From Lactuca virosa (taxonomy: Eukaryota; Streptophyta; Magnoliopsida; Asterales; Asteraceae): a DNA stretch of 64,000 bases. Below, in pieces: positions 57,456-64,000 of the stretch. Every line of letters starts with the position of its first letter. Positions within the stretch are counted from its first letter, which is position 1. Location: positions 177,709,972 through 177,773,971 of the forward strand of contig CAKMRJ010005634.1 of NCBI GenBank assembly GCA_928212115.1. The letters run 5' to 3'. Both the position numbers and the translations under genes were made by a program. Under the pieces are notes generated by a model, which was not told the origin of the DNA, did no database searches, and saw only the letters and a program-made list of their open reading frames with translations.

Positions 57456-57878
57456 TGTAACACCCCGTTTTGAAAAGTACTTTGGTGGCGATCTCGGAGG
57501 CCTAGGGTATAAGTGATTCGGTCTTTTATGGGTCCCAGGTTTTATCCGGAAGGTTTTAAGGCTCGAGTGTGTAGATAGGAGCGTAGGGTTTCTCGCCACC
57601 TTTTCATGGATATAAAGTTCGTCGGAAACAGACTTAGAATGAAGGAGTTATAGCACTTTGAAGTTATTGACATTATTGGCCCTTAATGGAGAAAAGATGG
57701 CAAGGAAGTACCTTGCATGCAAGGTGATAGACGCAAGAGTACGCCCAACGTAAACTGGGGTACGCCCAACGTAGTGGAGTAAAGTGATCGCGGGTGTGGG
57801 AGGAGTACGCCCAGCATACGAGAAGTACGCCCAACGTACTCTCAGGGATCCTAAACCCTAATTTTGGGGGCTAACCAC

Positions 57879-57885
57879 TATATAA
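57879..57885 (+). promoter_or_regulatory. TATA box of LTR H
   Basis: TATATAA (CACTATATAAGGAAC), 39 bp after the first palindrome cluster; AACCCTAGCC follows about 20 bp later. Confidence 0.6.
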
Positions 57886-59107
57886 GGAACATTATGGCTC
57901 AAACCCTAGCCTCCTTATCAGTCCCTCACCCTCAGAAAAACCCTAGAACGCCTCATCCCCTCATTCTTGTGGGATCTTGACCTTGGGAAGCTCATCTTGG
58001 TGGTTTCAAGCTTGGAAGAGAAAAGAGGAAGTGGCAAAGAAGGACTTGGGGTAGCTTGAGCTCATAGATATGGGATAACATCATCATTTGGGACTCTTTG
58101 GAGGTATAAAGTTCACAACTTTACCTAAGAATGCTTAGATCTAGTGTAGTATGGTTTTGAAGTCATTTTGGTCCCAAGCAAAGAACTTTATGGTTCAAAC
58201 CCGATTTTTAGACTTAGAGTTGCCACTCTCAGTTCAAAATGAGCCCTTAAGGCAGAAAGTTGTCATCTTGAATGTCTTATTGGGTTCATGCATGAGTTAA
58301 GAGCGTTTATATGACGATGGAATGCTATTTTGGGAGTTTGGGCTTATTAGGGTCATGCAAAGTCACCAAGTCAGTGACTTTATGATTAAGACGTTGAAAA
58401 GGACATGGATCTGTGATTGTAGCTTCTGGATTAGAGTATTAAGCACTTAATAGGAAAGTGGCTTAACAGGGGAGTACGTTGAGCGTATACGCAGGTACGC
58501 CCAGCGTACGCATCATTTGGCTAGTACACTTAGCGTACATAGGAGTACGCCCAGCGGACTCATCAGAGATGAGCCTTGTGAATTTTGGTCCTCGGTTTGG
58601 GCCACGTAGTGGACTTTGGCTCTTTGGGCCTTAGTGGACCATCAGAAGTCAGATGTTTTGGGCCAGGAATATGTTTAGGCTTAGGGTAAGGCCCATTAGA
58701 AGGATTGGGCCTAATTTAGCAAATTAGGCCATTAGTGGGCCACTAGTGGGCTTGGAAAGCCTACCTAGTGTTGGGCTTTTGTTTTGGGATTGGGCCTTTG
58801 TTTGGATCATACTGGACCAGGGGTAGAATGGTCATTTTACCCCATGCATGGATTAAGGATTATGGTATGGGACCAAATTGCTAATTGGGTATAATGATTG
58901 GTAGTGACAGCTCGGGAAGTTGGCAGAGCAGCAACTAAGGAATTCATGCGGGAAGCTTCTGTAGTGCGAGGTGAGTCTTCTCACCATACCAATGGGTCTA
59001 AGGCACCAAGGCCGGCCCATTTTATGATATGTGGTAGACTAGCTGTAGTAGAGATACGCGGTATGATAGTTAGCTTTATGCTAAGTGGTATGCTAGTGAT
59101 TATGTGA

Positions 59108-59485
59108 TATTTTCATGGAAGACCCCGGGTGGAGCCCGTGACAGTTGGATATAAGACCATGTGGGGGAGCCTATGGCATTCCTAGGTAAAGACCATGTAG
59201 GGGAGCCCTTGGCATGATGGTATAAGACCCTGGGGGGATCCCACTGCATCCTTATATGGTTATGTATGTGCTATATAGTATGATAGATACTTCTGTGATA
59301 TATGATATGCTAGCTGATTATGTATGTTATTGCATGGAAGACCCCGGGGGGAGCCCGTGGCAGTTGGATATAAGACGTTGTGGGGGAGCCCATGTCATTC
59401 CTAGGTAAAGACCATGGGGGAGCCCATGGCATGAAGGTATAAGACCCTGGGGGGAGCCCACGGCATCCTTATATGTTAGTATTCA
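59108..59485 (+). repeat. Tandem duplication and minisatellite in LTR H
   Basis: A ~225-bp unit containing GAAGACCCCGGG, GGGGGAGCCCATGGCAT-like phrases and ending GCATCCTTATATG occurs twice (from 59117 and 59336). Inside each, a ~30-bp phrase TAAGACC...GGGGGAGCCC...GGCAT occurs four times in variant form. Confidence 0.8.
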
Positions 59486-59844
59486 TGGCTTATGTGGTAG
59501 AGATAGCTTGTATAGCTAATATGACATGTGGTATGTGGTAGAGATAGATTTTATAGCTAATATGATATGTGGATTGTGGATTTTGTGTGGGGTATGCTCT
59601 GGGGGACTCACTAAGCTTTGTACTTACGGTTTACAGTTTTGGTTTAAGGTATCATCGATTTGGAAAAGAAGGGCTCGGATTGATCGCAGTGCACACACCT
59701 ATGATTTCCGCAATGAATGATTTGGGATGAACTCTGATAAATGCTTTACTTAATGATGATTTGAGATGTTTGAACTAAATGGTATCAATGTTTTAGCTAT
59801 ATTAAAAATGAAATTTTTACCCTTGATTTTTGGGTTGTTACAGG

Positions 59845-59858
59845 TTGGTATCAGAGCC
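59845..59858 (+). promoter_or_regulatory. Primer-binding site after LTR H
   Basis: TTGGTATCAGAGCC, a perfect initiator tRNA-Met complement. Confidence 0.92.
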
Positions 59859-61540
59859 TTGGTTTGAGGGATTCAGACGTACTTTCGGGTGTGTCTGAAC
59901 TCAAACTGAGGATCTGTAAAGTTTTCAAAAAGAAAAAAAAAATTTCAAGGAAAAGGTTTTCTAAGACAAGAAAGGGTGTGGTGCATGCAATCAGCCGAGC
60001 TCAAGTAAGTTTCCCCAGAATACCCACATTTGTTATCTGTTATGATTTGATTATAAATCTATGAATCGCATGCTTGTTAGGGCTAGAGGAGATGCATGTA
60101 TATGTTGTATGAGCTGGTAGACTTGCATGCTAGTACTGAGTAGTCAGCAATAGGTTGGCCTGATATGTGGTGCTTGTAGCCATGAGGATGTTGGATGTCA
60201 TGCTGGAATGAGAATGATAATTGGTATTTGTAACTGACATGTGTATGTTTTGAAAATTGTATACGGTTAGGATCTTATAGCCTTAGAATAGCTGATTTGA
60301 CCTTATTTCCTGTGGTCTTAGGGTAGAGTCTATTATTCGACAGTCTATTAGATCCTGCTCTGTGTATAATTTGCATGCATAAGGCAGCCGGCAGCGAGGA
60401 TGAATGGATGGGGTTAGCATGAGTGGTGGTATGTGAGTCGAATGTTTTATGATAGTTCATGGGGGGGATACTACCCTAGGGTAAGCCTAGGATGAGGTTA
60501 GCGACAGGTGTTACCTGCTTGCGGGATGTATGTGTGGATAGACTGACTTGTCTTGTGTATGCCGGTTAGGTTTACCGATTACCTGAATGTTGCTTGCTTT
60601 GTGCTTTGTAGGACTCTTATTAATGTGAGTTAGCTATCAAGTGAATATGCTAAGTCACATGTAGCACAGAATGGATAATCTCAGAGTGATGGACGTGACC
60701 CTATTGTGCAGCTCTCGTATGAGTCTAACCGTTCTAGGGATGGGTCTTTTACTTGAAGAATTATCTTATCTCTGCTACATGTGGCTATACTCATGAGGTA
60801 GTTAGTTGACATTAATGGGAATCTTTCAGCAGCTAAGGGCAGGGTGAGGTTGGGAACCTAGGAAAGCCTAGGATATGCTCCAGTGAGTTTAGTGGGGCGA
60901 TTCGGTGAAGTTGGGAACCTAGGGGGAGCCTAGGAGGTGCTACGGTAGAGATCGGCTTGCTGTTTAGCAAACATTTAGTATACCGGTGGAGTAAGCGACT
61001 TAGAGGATTCGGGAGGATTGCTGAGGAAAGTATGGATAGGTGTGGAAGGTAGTATTGGGCCCGTACTACTGAAAGCACAGGATACATACTCGAATCGCTG
61101 AGAGTCTTGGGGAATCTGAGAAGCTTAAGGGAAGGAAAATTCTTGGTTATGCCTTGATCGTAGGAATAGCTGCTTTGCAGAATGAGGATGAGCACGCATG
61201 GGTAGTACCAGGGTTTGGTCCCAGCTCTGGTGGTGAGCCAGTTAGCGGAAGGACAGCCAGGATTTCGAGTTCGCCTTGGATCTCTTGTATCAGGCGGAAA
61301 GGGTTGATTGTGCGATTTATTGTGCTTTGGGATTTGAAACTATGTCTTGGGAATAGTTTATAGCCGGTTTAGAGCAGAGGTTGCTCCAACTACTGTAGTT
61401 CAGCCGTTGATGATTGAGCTGGTGAGTGTGTCAGGGTGCTAGACCCTGAATGATATGGATCTCAGAGCCGAGGACAGAAGATTGATTAGGAGTACCTCAA
61501 TGGGAGAGGTTCAGGTCAGTTGAATTTATTGGAGGGTCTC
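59859..61540 (+). other. Leader of the element following LTR H
   Basis: About 1.7 kb, GC-richer than the left of the window. No gag is recognisable before LTR I interrupts it. GTTGGGAACCTAGG occurs twice (60850, 60913) in a local duplication. Confidence 0.55.
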
Positions 61541-61767
61541 TGTGACAACCCGATACTTTCTAGTCAACAAAAGTCAAATTCCGTTAAATAAAATGTCGAA
61601 TTTTGTTTATTCCGTTAAGCTCTTGTGGGTTAGGAAATAATCTAAAATATATAAATAAAGTTTATATAAGTTTTTGGAACCAAAACACTCGAAAGATCCC
61701 GTTTTTCTTCGAAAAATCAACAAAACTCGTTCCAGCCAAGTGTTTACGGCCGTAAACTATTGGACCG
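61541..61767 (+). repeat. Gypsy LTR I, left part
   Basis: Starts TGTGACAACCCGATAC, a common gypsy LTR opening. A perfect palindrome GTTTACGGCCGTAAAC lies at 61742-61757. It is broken at 61767 by fragment G, with GACCG at 61763-61767. Confidence 0.65.
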
Positions 61768-62066
61768 TGATAGGAATAAATCATTAATGATCGAATAGAT
61801 TAAAACAAGTAAAGAACACAATATGATCAAACTGGTGCTGAATGATTAATAGTCACGCCTCAGAAGAACTCGGTGAAGAATTACTTCTGTAGAGGCGTAA
61901 AGTAGGGTTACAAAGATAATTATGAAAAGTTTCCTAACATACGTAGCATGCATGCACCTTATATACTATAACCCTAACATTAAATACGAGTGGACAGGCC
62001 CAACTTATTTATACAAAATGGACTAGATAACATAGGCCCAATGACGCAACACTAATATCTTCAACA
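61768..62066 (-). repeat. 3' LTR of copia fragment G
   Basis: Minus strand TGTTGAAGATATTAGTG to ATTCCTATCA, 299 bp. The polypurine tract AAAGGGGGGAGAT follows at 62079-62067. Confidence 0.75.
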
Positions 62067-62103
62067 ATCTCCCCCCTTTGCGTCAATTGAAACCATAGCC
62101 ATG

Positions 62104-63614
62104 TTAATTCGTGATTCGCTTCTGCACTTCGTAGACTTTGGGAATGAAACTCAACAGCAGCTTGCGAACATGAATGTACCAAGTGATCACATCAGTGAAA
62201 CACTTCACATCATCTTTGTTGTTGCCCTTAAACTTCACAACAAGCTCCAAAATAAACTCCAGACAAGAAGTAGTAAACAAGTGTTTGTCTTCAAGATGAA
62301 AGAATAACTTGCGTCGATCTGCTCTTGGACGATCTCTAGCCGTGTATACCACAAACCATCCTTCCTTGTAAATCTTTCCTAGGTTGAGCTTCTGAAGTCT
62401 TTCGGAGCTTCTTTTGGAACAACACTTGGTTTTTGCCTCAGAACAGTGGCAATTTCCACATCCATCAATCCAACTTCCTGAATGTAAGACTTGATCAAAA
62501 TTTGAAGATGAGAAAATATAGGTTCGTAATTCTCCTTCTCTTGCAACAAAATATTGAATATCACCATCCAGTCATGGGGGTTCAAACAAGGCAGATCTGC
62601 GAGAGTGAATTCGCAGGCTTGACATGCAGATCCTCTCGCAACTTTAAACTTCGCATTAGGGAAGCTTTCAGTCTCGATTGGCCCAGTAACCTTCACAGCT
62701 ACAATTTTGCTCGCACTCCAGGTCTCGAACTGGGGCTTCATATGCTTCAAGTAGAAGGCAAACAGCAGTTGATCCCCAGTGCTGTCTGAGAAAGGTACAT
62801 TAGCAACCTTTATAAAGGCACAAAACCTGAACGCCTTTGGTGTGATAGGAAGGTCTAACTGCGAATCATGTGTATTCTGCACATCAAAGGAAGCAATAGG
62901 ATCCAACCAATACTGACTTGGCATATCCACAGCTTGGTTTTGCATGCGCTTCAGGGTCCACTTTGGAAATAATAGCATTTTACTTTTAAGAGTGGCATGA
63001 GCTTCCTTTTCAGCTCTTTCTTTTTCTTCTGCCTCTCTGACGATGCGAGCATGTTCATCAATCTCTGCCTCGCGAGCCTTCCGCCTTTTAAGCTCAGCTT
63101 CATCAGGCTCTTCGTCTTCACTATCATCAATAATGGGTTCATTACTGAATAATGTTTCCTTGTCCTTTGGATCTTTCTTGATGACAGGAGGTGTAACTGA
63201 AACTTTGGGGTTGTCATCATCTGTTTGAACTTTAGAACTACCTTCTCCCCCTTGTTTCGGAAAAGACATCGGCGTCGAAACATCCTCCAGACGGTGCAAC
63301 ATGGCGAACACCGGTCTTAGCTTTTCAGCCAGATACTTTCGTACTGTGATGGAAATCATGGGATCACGGGTCTCAATGATATCAGAGAGCAGTCCATTAA
63401 CATCTAAAATACAACTTCGCGTGACTACTTTCTCTGCTACCAAATCATTGACCTTCTTTTTAGTGTAGTGAAGCTTGGTTTCCAACACCTTACATTTTTC
63501 CTCCTTGACTGCGAGAGCATCCATGATTTTGTTCTCCATCGCCAAGTTTGCCTGAAGCTTTGTGAGTTTCGCATCGATAGAAGTCTGGAATACTTCATGA
63601 TCGGACTTGAACAT
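62104..63614 (-). pseudogene. Extra-ORF C-terminal part in fragment G (uncharacterised)
   Basis: Frame 63614-62379 (411 residues, no true start; translation is open a little upstream) begins with a coiled coil (LTKLQANLAMENKIMDALAV to KKKVNDLVAEK), then a KDPKDKETLF acidic linker, a charged helix (AELKRRKAREAEIDEHARIV), and a globular part with DLPITPKAFRFCAF and EFTLADLPCLNPHDWMVIFN. A frameshift near 62379 leads to 62352-62104, whose end is LEFILELVVKFKG to ITWYIHVRK. A gap-free comparison of 34 residues with the end of the copia D extra ORF (LEIIQAAVNKSKH to IAWLKEVRK) gives 11 identities. The ADLPCLNP and ADFPCMNP phrases also match. No enzyme motif is seen; the role is unknown. Confidence 0.7.
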
Positions 63615-63716
63615 GGTCCGAAGTTTAGCAAAGTTCGCCTATTCTGCTTGGAACATGGCACCAACATTCTGAATAGCCTTGTTCGCCGTTTACCGTCGGG
63701 GACCCACCTCCGACCG

Positions 63717-64000
63717 TAAACCCAACCGGTATATATATTTTTCCAGGAGAGACTCCTCATTTTTCATCTTTTTCACCAACAAACTCTCTCAAATCTCTCC
63801 CAAGAACCTCCCAAGAACATTCATATCATCAAGATCGAATCTTCAAATATTCAAGTTTTTCACCAAGAACACCAAGAATAGCCTTCAGATCTTCAAAGGC
63901 TGCAAACCGTTCACGGCTGCGAACCGATCATGGCCGCAAACCCGTTCACACCCGCAAACAGTTCACGGCCGCAAACAGTCTTGAGCCGTGAACTTTGGCT
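63717..64000 (+). repeat. Gypsy LTR I, right part
   Basis: Resumes with CGTAAACCC-type sequence, then a TATA box TATATAT at about 63730-63736 and a pyrimidine-rich start region (CCTCATTTTTCATC, CTCTCTCAAATCTCTCCC). Continues to the window end. Confidence 0.5.
63899..64000 (+). repeat. Tandem CCGCAAAC/TTCACGG motif array
   Basis: About seven variants of GTTCACGGCCGCAAAC in ~100 bp. They are related to the GTTTACGGCCGTAAAC palindrome of the same LTR and may continue beyond the window. Confidence 0.7.

Larger units (their letters stand above)
57456..59842 (+). repeat. Gypsy LTR H
   Basis: TGTAACACCCCG to TTGGGTTGTTACA, 2387 bp, with perfect short inverted ends (TGTAAC/GTTACA). Palindromes of the form GTACGCCCAGCGTAC occur at 57740-57840 (four) and 58477-58560 (about four). 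Many TGGGCC/TGGGCT words lie at 58615-58800. It has a polypurine tract on the left and a primer site on the right, so it belonged to two consecutive element copies. The frames inside have no domain. Confidence 0.85.
61768..63711 (-). mobile_element. Copia fragment G (3' end only)
   Basis: A minus-strand fragment with 3' LTR, polypurine tract and the end of an ORF like the extra ORF of copia D. Its right limit is inferred from a second GACCG at 63712-63716 and from sequence of LTR type resuming after it. No gag, RT, or 5' LTR is present, so it is either truncated or my right limit is wrong. Confidence 0.5.

Noticed and set aside
62433..62789. 118-residue plus-strand frame
   Set aside because: Antisense shadow of the extra-ORF remnant of fragment G.

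Overview
This window is repeat-dominated nuclear DNA of a flowering plant. The evidence is Ty1/copia and Ty3/gypsy (chromodomain-type) LTR retrotransposons with initiator-tRNA-Met primer sites (TGGTATCAGAGCC), a PIF/Harbinger transposase remnant, fold-back MITEs and long (TA)n tracts. The style of the long terminal repeats reminds me of Lactuca and other Asteraceae, but that is an impression and not a proof. I found no intact host gene, no tRNA or rRNA gene and no CRISPR array.

Layout. An LTR-like fragment, a possible MITE and a decayed Harbinger transposase occupy about 1-5000. From 5012 to 54006 one integration event (TSD GAAGT) holds a Russian-doll nest, each layer delimited by its own 5-bp target duplication. 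Copia A (minus strand, 5017-54001) was entered in its 5' leader by gypsy B (10879-42405, TSD TGTTT). The 5' LTR of B was entered by copia C (12136-32990, TSD AAAAC). The leader of C was entered by copia D (minus strand, 14271-27339, TSD GCACA). Separately, copia E (42616-50918, TSD CGGTT) and a 1.36-kb element F (51172-52529, TSD TTCCT) entered other points of A's leader. After the nest come a fold-back element, a probable decayed fragment of a YJU2/CWC16-type splicing-factor gene, a 2.39-kb gypsy LTR (H) with both a polypurine tract before it and a primer site after it, and a second gypsy LTR (I) split by a truncated copia fragment (G).

Coding content is all retroelement-derived and broken. 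B keeps gag and pol in one reading frame over 4.5 kb, interrupted only by in-frame stops and carrying altered catalytic residues. D keeps most of gag, integrase, RT and RNase H and has a very long additional ORF after pol; the G fragment carries a relative of the end of that ORF. A and E are decayed. C has almost no coding sequence left, although its LTRs still resemble each other.

The most interesting structure is not coding. The 5' leaders of copias A, C and E contain repeated hairpins whose apical loop is constant within a family while the arms differ from copy to copy and still pair. Independently, several families (A, C, F, H, I and the fragment at the window start) carry short CG-centred palindromes in small arrays, in the gypsy-type LTRs just upstream of the TATA box. 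All element boundaries and hairpins were read by eye from the sequence; family names are from recognised protein motifs.
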